Both the position numbers and the translations under genes were made by a program. Shown in pieces: positions 17,856 through 25,502 of a stretch of 32,020 nucleotides of DNA. Origin of the DNA: an uncultured Clostridia bacterium. GTDB taxonomy: Bacteria > Bacillota > Clostridia > TANB77 > CAG-508. Each line of letters starts with the position of its first letter. The first letter of the stretch is position 1. The DNA lies in assembly GCA_944391885.1 (NCBI GenBank), contig CALXVE010000004.1:1-32020 (forward strand), read 5' to 3'. The notes below the pieces were generated by a model. That model saw only the letters and a list, made by a program, of their open reading frames with translations, was not told the origin of the DNA and ran no database searches.

Positions 17856-18797
17856 ATGTCAGATAAAAAAATTCATGTTTTCGGACATACTAATCCAGAT
17901 ACAGATTCTATATCTTGCGCTATTACTATGGCAAATTTGCAAAATGAAATAGGCAGAGAAGCACAAAGTTATCGTTTGGGAGATATTAATAGAGAAACAA
18001 AATATGCTCTAGATACTTTTGATTTAAAAGAACCTGATTTACTTTCTAATATAGATGATAACGCAAATGTTATAATGGTTGATAATAACGAGTTCACTCA
18101 GTGTGTACCCGGTATTGAAAATGCCCATATTCAAATGGTTGTGGATCACCATAGATTAAATTTACAAACAGTTGAACCTGTATATTGTATAGCAGAACCT
18201 GTCGGCTGTGCTTCTACAATTATGTACAAATTATATAAACAGGACGACGTAGATATTACTCCTAAAATGGCTGGAATGATGTTAAGTGCAATTATATCAG
18301 ATACTTTAATGTTTAAATCTCCTACTTGCACAGAACAAGATAAAATTACCGCTGAAAGACTTGCTAAAATTGCCGGAATAAATTTATATGAATACGGCTA
18401 CAAAATGTTAGAAGCTGGCACTGATATTAGTAACTATACAGCTGATGAAGTAATTAATATTGATTCAAAAGATTTTAAAAATAATGATATTAAAATAACT
18501 ATCTCACAAATAAATACTTCAAACATGGATGAAGTTTTTAAGAGGAAAACCGAGTTGGAAAGAGCTATCGAAAAAAGAATTACTAATGAAAATACTGATT
18601 TGTTTGTATTTGTTATAACAGATATTTTGGAAGCAAGTTCGAAGGTAATTGTTTTAGGTAATAGAGTTGATATTTTTGAAAAGTCTTTTCATACAAAACT
18701 AATAGCAAATACTACCTATTTAAAAGGTGTGGTATCAAGAAAAAAACAAATTTTGCCTGCTTTAATAGATACTATGAATCAAAAAATTCAATTATAA
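17856..18797 (+). CDS. ppaC: Manganese-dependent inorganic pyrophosphatase
   Basis: A 313-residue family II pyrophosphatase of the DHH superfamily. It hydrolyses pyrophosphate to phosphate, pulling biosynthetic reactions forward. Metal-binding motifs are FGHTNPDTDS (His11, Asp15, Asp17), MVDNNE, VVDHHRLN (DHH) and ISDTLMF. A C-terminal DHHA2 domain ends with the substrate-binding VVSRKKQILP. There are no CBS inserts, so this is the simple form. It is preceded by AAAGGAG and a consensus promoter, and followed at once by the tRNA-Gly gene. Confidence 0.97.
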   Translation: MSDKKIHVFGHTNPDTDSISCAITMANLQNEIGREAQSYRLGDINRETKYALDTFDLKEPDLLSNIDDNANVIMVDNNEFTQCVPGIENAHIQMVVDHHRLNLQTVEPVYCIAEPVGCASTIMYKLYKQDDVDITPKMAGMMLSAIISDTLMFKSPTCTEQDKITAERLAKIAGINLYEYGYKMLEAGTDISNYTADEVINIDSKDFKNNDIKITISQINTSNMDEVFKRKTELERAIEKRITNENTDLFVFVITDILEASSKVIVLGNRVDIFEKSFHTKLIANTTYLKGVVSRKKQILPALIDTMNQKIQL

Positions 18798-18810
18798 AAT
18801 TTACAAACTA

Positions 18811-18884
<74 letters not shown>

Positions 18885-19028
18885 AAGAATTTATATTTTT
18901 AAAAGTTTTTATAACTTCTTAAAAGTTCTTAAAATTACAAAACTATTGGAAAATCAAGTCTTTTTGATAATAAAAAAATCTTTGAACTTTTTAAAACTTC
19001 TTAAAAATTCTTTAAATTATAGAAAAAC

Positions 19029-19090
19029 TACATTAAAATTACATTAAAATTCTAAAAATATTTACATTAAAAAACATATTTACATTAAAA
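19029..19090. repeat. Four direct repeats of TACATTAAAA
   Basis: Exact copies start at 19029, 19040, 19063 and 19081; spacings are 11, 23 and 18 bp. Iterated short repeats beside a phage attachment site are often integrase arm sites, but AT-rich drift could also give them. Confidence 0.55.
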
Positions 19091-19105
19091 TTTTTTAATT
19101 ATAAA

Positions 19106-19133
19106 AAAGCTAGTAGGATGCAATACTAGCTTT
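19106..19133. terminator. Hairpin terminator at the prophage edge
   Basis: A perfect 10-bp stem AAAGCTAGTA/TACTAGCTTT with an 8-nt loop. On the minus strand it is followed by a T6 run (GCTTTTTTATAATT), so it probably ends the phage lysis transcript. It may also stop the ppaC-tRNA transcript from the other side. Confidence 0.7.
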
Positions 19134-19189
19134 TCTTATATTGTAACTTTCAAAAACACTTAATGCAGAGATATAAGAGATATAAAAGA

Positions 19190-19232
19190 AGAAAAGAGCA
19201 CGTATTTTCTATACGAAAGCATACTCTTTTCT
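19190..19232. other. Two-level hairpin downstream of the endolysin gene
   Basis: An outer AGAAAAGAG/CTCTTTTCT stem encloses a CGTAT/ATACG hairpin. It lies between the endolysin stop and the terminator hairpin. It could be a 3' untranslated structure or a recombinase site; the sequence does not decide. Confidence 0.4.
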
Positions 19233-19313
19233 AAAAGCAATGGATTATTTAATTATTTATATTATAACATATTTATATTAAAAAGTGTGTCGAAATGTGT
19301 CGAGTAAAAAAAT

Positions 19314-20318
19314 TTATTTTAATTTTTGATTTACTATTTTTTGAATAGCATTATAATCATATCCTGCTGCAGTTAATCTATTTTTTCTGTCTGCTCCATT
19401 TCCCCACTTGCCTGCAATTACTTCATTAGCAATAGTTTCATTTGATTTTTTATTTGAACTGGTTGATTTTCCAGATAATTTATTATTAACTGCAGATTGA
19501 ATTTCACTATAATTATATCCTGCATTTTGTAATCTCGTTTTTCTATCTTCTCCGTTGCCCCATTTTCCAGCAATTACCTCATTTACAATAGTATCAATAG
19601 ATTTTTTATTTGAGGTTGTACTATTTGAAGATGCTACACCTAGCTTTTGATTTACTATTTTTTGAATAGCATTATAATCATATCCTGCTGCAATTAATCT
19701 ATTTTTTCTATCATCTCCATTACCCCATTTACCTTGAATAACTTCTTCAGCAATGGTCTCATTTGATTTTTTATTTGATGATGTGCTTGAAGATGTTGTT
19801 GTACTTCCGCTTAATTTAGCATTTACTGTATCAGCTAATTCTTGAAATCTATTTTGCAAATATTTTCCGGGGCAGCTTGTAGCAGCAAACATATTGTGTC
19901 TTGTTAAGCTTCCATTTTTAGTTCCATCATATTTTAATGTAAAACCATATCTTTTACATATGTCAACACATAAATTAACTAGAGAATTCCATGCAACTTC
20001 AGATATTGGCCAGTCTCCTACTGTAGAACTATTAGACACTTCTATTGTAATTGCTTGGCAATCATTTGAAGATGAACTTGATGTCCATGCTCTATTATTT
20101 TCATCTACACAACCTACTATTCCACCGTCATTTCCAATACAATAATTTGCACTTGCCTGTCTATTTGGATTTTGGAAAAGTTTTGCACATTGTTCTCCAC
20201 TTAAAATACCTGCCATATGATGTGGTGTTATTTTACATACTTTATAACCTTTTCTTCCTTGTGTATAGTTACTTGAAGATGCTAAAACTTTACTTCTAAT
20301 CAAACTTGAAAATCCCAT
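19314..20318 (-). CDS. Endolysin: N-acetylmuramoyl-L-alanine amidase with three Cpl-7-type repeats
   Basis: A 334-residue phage lysin. Residues about 25-170 form an Amidase_2/PGRP domain: zinc ligands are in ITPHHMAG, LTRHNMF and the TSCPGKYL motif. This cuts the bond between MurNAc and L-Ala. Three wall-binding repeats of about 39 residues follow (near 187-228, 238-279 and 292-334), each with GKWGNG and a DRK.RL.AAGYDY-like segment, which is the CW_7/Cpl-7 pattern known to bind peptidoglycan. They are joined by serine-rich linkers and are also near-identical at DNA level (19320-19440 and 19630-19760), so unequal recombination could change their number. There is no signal peptide, so export needs the holin. 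The start follows a GAGGAGGG site inside the preceding small ORF. Confidence 0.93.
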   Translation of the reverse strand: MGFSSLIRSKVLASSSNYTQGRKGYKVCKITPHHMAGILSGEQCAKLFQNPNRQASANYCIGNDGGIVGCVDENNRAWTSSSSSNDCQAITIEVSNSSTVGDWPISEVAWNSLVNLCVDICKRYGFTLKYDGTKNGSLTRHNMFAATSCPGKYLQNRFQELADTVNAKLSGSTTTSSSTSSNKKSNETIAEEVIQGKWGNGDDRKNRLIAAGYDYNAIQKIVNQKLGVASSNSTTSNKKSIDTIVNEVIAGKWGNGEDRKTRLQNAGYNYSEIQSAVNNKLSGKSTSSNKKSNETIANEVIAGKWGNGADRKNRLTAAGYDYNAIQKIVNQKLK

Positions 20319-20395
20319 TATTCTTCGCCCTCCTCTTTACCATTTGATAATTCTTCTTCCATTTCTGGAGTTAAAATAATTTCTTCATCTTCCAT
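20318..20395 (-). CDS. Small acidic ORF coupled to the endolysin gene
   Basis: A 25-residue, mostly acidic peptide (starts MEDEEIILTPEMEEELSNG). An AGGAG lies 10 nt before its ATG, and its TAA overlaps the endolysin ATG by one base (TAATG). It also contains the ribosome binding site of the endolysin. It may be a real lysis-control peptide or a leader that couples translation. No family is recognised. Confidence 0.5.
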   Translation of the reverse strand: MEDEEIILTPEMEEELSNGKEEGEE

Positions 20396-20399
20396 AACT

Positions 20400-20654
20400 T
20401 TAATTCTCCTTTTTATTAATATTGATTAAATCAGCTATTCCACCTGCTCCCATTGTTGCTACTAAGCATAATACAATTGCTTGTAATAAGTTAGGTTCTA
20501 TTCCTGTAAAATAGCATATTATAGCACTTATTACGCCGATTATAACGTTTTGAATTGGTATATACTTATTTGGTATACTATCAATGAAAATCTTTGTTAT
20601 TGCACCGAAAATATAAGCAATAATAGCTATTACTATTACATATGTAATTTCCAT
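20400..20654 (-). CDS. Phage holin
   Basis: An 84-residue protein with about three hydrophobic segments (3-23, 33-53, 56-75) and a charged KKEN tail. The MGAGGIADLI end and IPIQNVIIGVISAIICYF segment resemble A118-type holins of Bacillota phages. It would form the membrane lesions that release the amidase, and its place just before the endolysin supports this. Confidence 0.8.
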   Translation of the reverse strand: MEITYVIVIAIIAYIFGAITKIFIDSIPNKYIPIQNVIIGVISAIICYFTGIEPNLLQAIVLCLVATMGAGGIADLININKKEN

Positions 20655-20671
20655 TATAAGTTCCCCCCTTT

Positions 20672-20986
20672 CTACTTTATTATTTTTGTCGGTAATTCTA
20701 ATAATTCCTCGTACATTTTCTTAACAGTACCATTTCCGCCTAGGTTCTCATACTGTCTAAACATTGCTTCTACGTTTTCTTTATCTAGTATACTCATTTC
20801 CTGTTTTGTTTCATACTCTCTATATCTTCGTACTAGTTCATTACGTAAAAGTGCCTGTACACCTTCCTCTATTGCTTTGTCTTTCTTTTTCTGTGTTTTT
20901 AGTTTTGTACTTAGAAAACCGATTAATGTACCTAATGCCAAAGGCACTATGTAATTTAATATTATTTGTAAAACATTTACTTCCAT
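20672..20986 (-). CDS. Phage membrane-anchored coiled-coil protein
   Basis: A 104-residue protein with one N-terminal membrane segment (about 6-26) and a long charged helix (about 30-100). Together with its place just upstream of the holin, this suggests a lysis accessory such as a second holin or antiholin. Sequence alone does not settle it. Confidence 0.55.
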   Translation of the reverse strand: MEVNVLQIILNYIVPLALGTLIGFLSTKLKTQKKKDKAIEEGVQALLRNELVRRYREYETKQEMSILDKENVEAMFRQYENLGGNGTVKKMYEELLELPTKIIK

Positions 20987-20996
20987 GTTTTTCTCC

Positions 20997-21428
20997 TTAC
21001 TTCCATCTACCTATTGCGGTTACATAGACTTTGTTTAAATTTGTATATCCTGTCGCGTTTGCTGTAAAATCTTCTAATCCCAATAATTGAATTTCTACTG
21101 ACGATTTTGTTAAATTACCATTTACTCGGCCAAACGCCAGTCTTGACCCACTAAACAATGTACCTGTTGTTATGCTTATCTGTATATTAGCATCTGCAAA
21201 GCTGACTGGGAAACTCCACACAGGTGCAGAACTTCTATATATAGAAATTCCTTGGACATTTGTGCTTAGAGTTTCTGAATTTAAAAATTTTTCTTTAGAT
21301 AAAGTTGTTCTACATATCATTGTCCCGTCAGGGAACTTTATTGCTGTTCCATTTTCGTTTGTGATTGTTTCTATCTGCATATTTTTTATTTTTCTTAATA
21401 TTTTGTTCAAGATTAGAGGCATACTCAT
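20997..21428 (-). CDS. Small tail-fibre/receptor-binding protein, paralogue 1
   Basis: A 143-residue protein with a short helical N terminus (MSMPLILNKILRKIKNMQIE), a conserved block IKFPDGTMICRTTL, and a beta-rich C-terminal domain ending in VTAIGRWK. The DGTMIC block, the FPVSF block and the AIGxWK end are shared with the gene at 22008-22404, so the two are tandem paralogues. Such short fibre tips usually bind host-surface sugars. GAGGTGAT precedes the ATG. It overlaps a small ORF that would be joined to it by an ATGA if a TG repeat changed length. Confidence 0.7.
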   Translation of the reverse strand: MSMPLILNKILRKIKNMQIETITNENGTAIKFPDGTMICRTTLSKEKFLNSETLSTNVQGISIYRSSAPVWSFPVSFADANIQISITTGTLFSGSRLAFGRVNGNLTKSSVEIQLLGLEDFTANATGYTNLNKVYVTAIGRWK

Positions 21429-21453
21429 ATAGTATCACCTCTTTTCTTTTCAC

Positions 21454-21516
21454 TTAATAAGTTACCTGTGTGTGTGTGTGTGTGTACAGCCTCAAGGCTT
21501 TCAAGGTTTTTGTCAT
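21454..21516 (-). CDS. Small ORF interrupted by a (TG)9 tract
   Basis: An AAGGAGG site 9 nt before an ATG opens a frame that runs through the dinucleotide repeat as alternating Thr and His, and stops after 20 codons. With one repeat unit fewer, the frame continues as GNLLSEKKRGDTI and ends in an ATGA overlap with the next gene. That end resembles the small ORF at 21907-21987 (SNILAKRGDSN), so the shorter repeat probably gives the intended product. Confidence 0.4.
   Translation of the reverse strand: MTKTLKALRLYTHTHTQVTY
21467..21484. repeat. (TG)9 microsatellite
   Basis: Nine uninterrupted TG units, rare in bacteria and prone to slipped-strand changes. It lies inside the small ORF above. 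Confidence 0.9.
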
Positions 21517-21536
21517 GTTTTATTCCTCCTTGTTTC

Positions 21537-21923
21537 TTAATTTTTTGTGTAATATACAGTTACATATGCTGTATAATAACTTTTGTCCTCAGCTGTTACT
21601 AATGCTATGTTATAGCCTGATATAATACTCAACATAACACATGTTTGCAGATTGCGCGGGTCCATGTAAGGCAATGGCAAGTTATTACTGGCATCACTTG
21701 AATTTTTAGCAATTCCTTCAATTTTAATAATATTTACGTTAGATAAACTCAAAGAAACAGTTTTACTAGTTGCGTTAGGCAGATTTCCACAGTTTATTCT
21801 TTTTCTATATACTCTTTTACCGTCTATATATTCGTTTGTCGCTACTTCTTGTCCTGTTATAATTTTATTGCCATCTGCTATATTCTTTAAATTATTCAAT
21901 ATCTTCTTAATCACGAGTGACAT
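21537..21923 (-). CDS. Small tail-fibre-like phage protein, paralogue 2
   Basis: A 128-residue protein beginning MSLVIKKILNNLKNI, matching the helical N terminus of its neighbours, and then diverging in a beta-rich C-terminal half. It lacks the DGTMIC block. The ATG at 21923 is chosen over a GTG nine bases upstream because AGGGGTG is well placed for it. It probably forms part of the adsorption device or is a fibre accessory. Confidence 0.55.
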   Translation of the reverse strand: MSLVIKKILNNLKNIADGNKIITGQEVATNEYIDGKRVYRKRINCGNLPNATSKTVSLSLSNVNIIKIEGIAKNSSDASNNLPLPYMDPRNLQTCVMLSIISGYNIALVTAEDKSYYTAYVTVYYTKN

Positions 21924-21987
21924 TGCTATCACCCCTTTTCGCTAGAATATTACTCTCTCTTAGAGTATCAATGGTTTGCTGTTTCAT
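21907..21987 (-). CDS. Small ORF between tail-fibre genes
   Basis: A 26-residue peptide (MKQQTIDTLRESNILAKRGD...) with AAAGGAA 8 nt upstream of its ATG. It overlaps the start of the next gene. A related peptide is seen at 21454-21516 between the next pair of genes, so the repeated arrangement argues for real coding or coupled leader peptides. Confidence 0.4.
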   Translation of the reverse strand: MKQQTIDTLRESNILAKRGDSNVTRD

Positions 21988-22007
21988 GCTATCATTCCTT
22001 TCTTTTT

Positions 22008-22404
22008 TTATTTCCGTTTGCCGATTGCGATATAATCTGCTTTATAATTTAATTGCGATGAACTTGAATTAATTGCATACCAAAATACATTGAAATACGA
22101 TGTGTTTACTGAGCTACTTCTGCATCCTAGTGAAATATCTGTACTAGACACGTCAAGTAAACTCAATTTCGGAGTTTCTACAAACGATATTGGGAAATTG
22201 ATAGTAACTCCAGATGTTCTGTATCCACCGACAATCGCTACGCTGTGTCGTTCTAGCCAATGTTTGTGATATATGTCCACTACATATCATCGTTCCGTCA
22301 CTAAATTTTATATAACTTCCGTTGTCGTTACTTCCACTCTCGATTATTTCTGCTATTTTTTCATTCAAATTCTTAATTGCTTGCATTTCATTCTTAGCTT
22401 GCAT
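22008..22404 (-). CDS. Small tail-fibre protein, split by a +1 frameshift at CGG
   Basis: The first frame (MQAKNEMQAIKNLNEKIAEI..., then SYIKFSDGTMICSGHISQTL) carries the shared DGTMIC block but loses similarity at codon 59, CGG followed by T. The +1 frame continues as GGYRTSGVTINFPISF and ends AIGK-CGG-K. That matches paralogue 1 (YRSSAPVWSFPVSF ... AIGRWK). Joined, it is about 131 residues, like its neighbours. ATG 22404 is chosen because AAGGGGTG lies just upstream; it overlaps the end of the BppU gene. Its penultimate codon is the only other in-frame CGG in the window. That codon aligns with tryptophan in paralogue 1. Confidence 0.75.
22227..22230 (-). other. Candidate quadruplet codon CGGT in tail-fibre gene
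   Basis: The zero frame reads TGT CGG TGG; reading CGGT as one codon gives Cys-Gly-Gly-Tyr and joins the frames. The fourth base is T rather than A, so U34 would face U, a weaker match than at the two chromosomal sites. Confidence 0.45.
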
Positions 22405-23371
22405 TATATTCACCCCTTACTACAAATTCTAATGTTTCTGTGAAGTCTTCAAAACCTTCTACGTCGCTCATATCTAAGTCACCAACATTGTCTAGGAATT
22501 GTATTGTGTTAGATACTTCACCTGCTGTTCCTACTTCGTTGTAGTCTTGTCCTAGTACCAACTTGGAACCACAATAGATAACATCTAAAACATCTGCCCC
22601 AACTTTATAGTAACATGGTATAGTTATATTAGTTTCTTTTTCATAAACTTCATTTATAACCATATTATATTTATGAGTAGCAATAGCATTATTATCAAAA
22701 TAGTTCTTTATTTCGGAATAACCTTCCGCTCTATCATTTTCTGCTTGCTCTCTTAATTCTTCAGCTGCAATTCTATCATCTTCATTATCCTCTCTTGTTG
22801 TTTCATTTGTCTGTCTTGCCGTTTCATTTGAATTTCTTTGAGTTTCCGCTTCAATTCTAGATTCTTCGCTTGCTTCTCTATTTTCTTCACTTTTAGTCCT
22901 TTCTTCTTCATTTTGTTGCCTTTCCAATTCATTGCTTTTTCGCAATTCTTCATTTTGTTGTCTTGTTTTTTCTTCAGAAATTGCATTTTCTAATGTTTCT
23001 ATGTAATTAGGAGTATTTTCACTTTTAACATTTTCTTTCGCACTTTTAGCTATTAAAACAGGAATTTGAAACGTAGAAACCATTTCAGAATTATTAGATA
23101 TTTGTAATTCTATGTTAGCATTTCCATTTTGTCTGAGACAATTTTTTAGTAAATCAGCTTTTATTTCATTTTCTTCTATTGTGCACTCTTGATATACAAT
23201 AGTATTATCTGGCTTTTCAAAAACTAAGCTTGCCTGTAGTCCTTCTAACGAAAAAGAAATTCCCTCATAAACAACTTTAAATATAATTTGCGTGTCATCA
23301 AATTGTTTTAATTTTATATGACTGTATTCTTGTACTGTAAAATCTATTGTCATTTCTATTTTTCTTTTCAA
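22394..23371 (-). CDS. Baseplate upper protein (BppU-like) with coiled-coil stalk
   Basis: A 325-residue protein. Residues 1-115 form a beta-rich N-terminal domain like BppU, which in lactococcal phages attaches receptor-binding proteins to the baseplate. Residues about 130-220 are a trimer-type coiled coil built from repeats of R.xNE.R (for example RQQNEELRKSNELERQQNEE), and a small C-terminal domain follows. GGAGGTG precedes a TTG start. It is placed between Tal and the fibre tips, as expected for a connector. Confidence 0.75.
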   Translation of the reverse strand: MKRKIEMTIDFTVQEYSHIKLKQFDDTQIIFKVVYEGISFSLEGLQASLVFEKPDNTIVYQECTIEENEIKADLLKNCLRQNGNANIELQISNNSEMVSTFQIPVLIAKSAKENVKSENTPNYIETLENAISEEKTRQQNEELRKSNELERQQNEEERTKSEENREASEESRIEAETQRNSNETARQTNETTREDNEDDRIAAEELREQAENDRAEGYSEIKNYFDNNAIATHKYNMVINEVYEKETNITIPCYYKVGADVLDVIYCGSKLVLGQDYNEVGTAGEVSNTIQFLDNVGDLDMSDVEGFEDFTETLEFVVRGEYNAS

Positions 23372-23384
23372 GTATTTACACCTC

Positions 23385-25502
23385 CTAACTCTTGTAACCT
23401 ATAACATTTAAAATTGCTCTTCCAACACCTGTTCTTTGTGCAGCATTTGTGAAATTAGTTGGTAAATTACCAGAACATCTAATAACAAGTTTTTGATATC
23501 CGTTTTTTAAATGTTCTTTTATATCTATTGATGTTTTTGTCTCATATATTGCTCCACTATGTGTTGATGGAGTCCAACCATTTGAGCCAAATGCATTTGG
23601 AATTTCACTAGCACTTAGCGATTTTGTATACAAGTCAAAACTAGACAAATAACTTATATCAAATTTATAGTTTTGATTTCCTGTGGCTTTATATAATTTA
23701 ATATTCCTTGCATATCCCCAACAATCATAATCCTTATCTAAAGACTGATCATATCCATACCATGCTACAGGTGTATGTTGTAATGTTACATAAGCATTTG
23801 TTATTATAAAATCAGATGGAATATAAACATCTAAAGTAACATCTCCATAAGTATATTCAATATTACTACTATTTCCATAATAATTAACAGAATATCCTAA
23901 TAAATCAAATCCTTTATAATTTCCACTAGATATGTATTGAAAATTACTTAATACTCCATTACCACCAAATAATTTAGCCCCATTAGCCAATGTCAAGCCA
24001 TTTACATCTAAAATTGCCATTGTATTTCCATTAGAATTTTTTATTTCTATCTTTCCATTTGCATTATTATTTCCACCTAAAGAAAGTATATCTCCCAGTA
24101 ACCTATTTAAGCTCATTGTACCAGTCTTTATTAAATTTGCATTTATTGTGCCTGCAGTAATAAAATCTGCAACAATAGCTCCATTCATAGTAATTGCTGT
24201 TCCATATGGTCCATTTACACCTGTAGAACTATAGCCAAATCCATTGACATTCCATCTCCAGACTTTTCTGGCTGTATTAGTATTGTTTGTGTCCATTATT
24301 AATATTTCATTTGGTCTTAATACTATATAACCGGTAGTAGCTTGTAAAATTAATTCAGTCGCTTCTTCTTTTGCAGAATTTAATATGTTAGTACTTATAT
24401 TTTTTGTTTCTCTTTTTACGACATTTGCAACATTTTTGTCGGTATCTGTAATATAATTGTCCTTAAATTCTCCTAATTCTAATGAAGTAAATCTATGTAA
24501 TAATGCATCATAAACTGTTTTTATTACCCTAACAGATATAAGCATATTATCTAAAGACACATATACAGTATCACCTAATTTTACATCTGTAAGTATTTTG
24601 TAGTCTTTGTATTGTGTGGTTTTTGATAAATCTATAAAATCAACTTTTGCATTAATAGTTGGCTTATCTATATTATTATCTGTAAATTCTTGATTAGCTC
24701 TTTTTCGTAATTCTTGATAACATTGTTCTAAAGTATCAAAACCTTCCGTATCTTCCTCATTTTCTTTTAGTTTAATATCAGAATACTCTATCTCTCCTAT
24801 TTTAGGGTGTGGATAATTATTTATTAGTGGGCTATCAACATATTTTTCTGGTAGAAGTAAGCCATCATATCCTATTGGTCTAAGTCTTGTAATTATATTT
24901 GAATCATCTTTTGAGAAATCAATTCCAGATAAGTTTTTAGCATATTTTATCTTATAGCCCTTGTCTGTTCCTCTTTTTGATAACATTCTAATATTAAAAT
25001 TGTTTCTTTCTATTTCTCCGCCCCAAATATTTACAAAACTATTATCTAAATCTCCTATAATGGCTTCTATAACATTTTTTCGTACATATCTAGCTGTGCC
25101 ATGTTTCGTTATGTCTGAAAATCCTGTAAATTTATGATTATATTGTGTATGGTCCAATATCCAATTTATTGCTGCATTTCCATCTAAATTTTGTGGATAA
25201 ACATCGTCTAAAGCATTATCTATCAGGTCATAAGAAATATGTTGAGGAGTTGCTTTTATAGTAGTTAAATCTTTTTCATATCCCTTTATCCTAAACAGCT
25301 GTCTTTCTGTTCCACCTGTATCTACTTTTATTATCATGTCATTGTCGATTTTGTCCGAATATTTTGAATTTTTAGGATATTCAAATTCAATTGTAAATTC
25401 TCCATTTAATTCTTCTATAACCTCACATTTATTAGTATCAATTAATGATGCAATTCCATTATTATTAAAGTCTGTGCATTTACTATCATATAAATTTATC
25501 AT
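23385..25502 (-). CDS. Tail endopeptidase/tail-associated protein (Tal, prophage minor structural protein)
   Basis: A 705-residue protein. The N-terminal 370 residues match the phage minor structural/Tal family that forms the tail tip under Dit (NLYDSKCTDFNNNGIASL, then FTIEFEYPKNSKY and GFDTLEQCYQELRKRA). The middle contains a beta-helical, asparagine- and glycine-rich region (ANLIKTGTMSLNRLLGDILS) typical of side-tail proteins, and the end is beta-rich, possibly for carbohydrate binding. No lysozyme or NlpC/P60 domain is visible, so peptidoglycan cleavage is not shown. It overlaps the Dit gene by 4 bp. Confidence 0.85.
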   Translation of the reverse strand: MINLYDSKCTDFNNNGIASLIDTNKCEVIEELNGEFTIEFEYPKNSKYSDKIDNDMIIKVDTGGTERQLFRIKGYEKDLTTIKATPQHISYDLIDNALDDVYPQNLDGNAAINWILDHTQYNHKFTGFSDITKHGTARYVRKNVIEAIIGDLDNSFVNIWGGEIERNNFNIRMLSKRGTDKGYKIKYAKNLSGIDFSKDDSNIITRLRPIGYDGLLLPEKYVDSPLINNYPHPKIGEIEYSDIKLKENEEDTEGFDTLEQCYQELRKRANQEFTDNNIDKPTINAKVDFIDLSKTTQYKDYKILTDVKLGDTVYVSLDNMLISVRVIKTVYDALLHRFTSLELGEFKDNYITDTDKNVANVVKRETKNISTNILNSAKEEATELILQATTGYIVLRPNEILIMDTNNTNTARKVWRWNVNGFGYSSTGVNGPYGTAITMNGAIVADFITAGTINANLIKTGTMSLNRLLGDILSLGGNNNANGKIEIKNSNGNTMAILDVNGLTLANGAKLFGGNGVLSNFQYISSGNYKGFDLLGYSVNYYGNSSNIEYTYGDVTLDVYIPSDFIITNAYVTLQHTPVAWYGYDQSLDKDYDCWGYARNIKLYKATGNQNYKFDISYLSSFDLYTKSLSASEIPNAFGSNGWTPSTHSGAIYETKTSIDIKEHLKNGYQKLVIRCSGNLPTNFTNAAQRTGVGRAILNVIGYKS

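Larger units (their letters stand above)
18885..19313. other. AT-rich non-coding junction between tRNA-Gly and prophage
   Basis: This 429-bp stretch holds no convincing gene. It contains repeated AACTTCTTAAAA-like motifs (near 18915 and 18998), four copies of TACATTAAAA, two hairpins, and a TGTGTCGA pair near 19286-19302. Its place beside a tRNA 3' end and a phage lysis cassette fits a prophage attachment region. The matching attachment copy would lie beyond the window. Confidence 0.5.

Noticed and set aside
22008-22280. Separate 90-residue tail gene
   Set aside because: No ribosome binding site at its ATG, and it completes the domain begun in the upstream frame; treated as part of one frameshifted gene.
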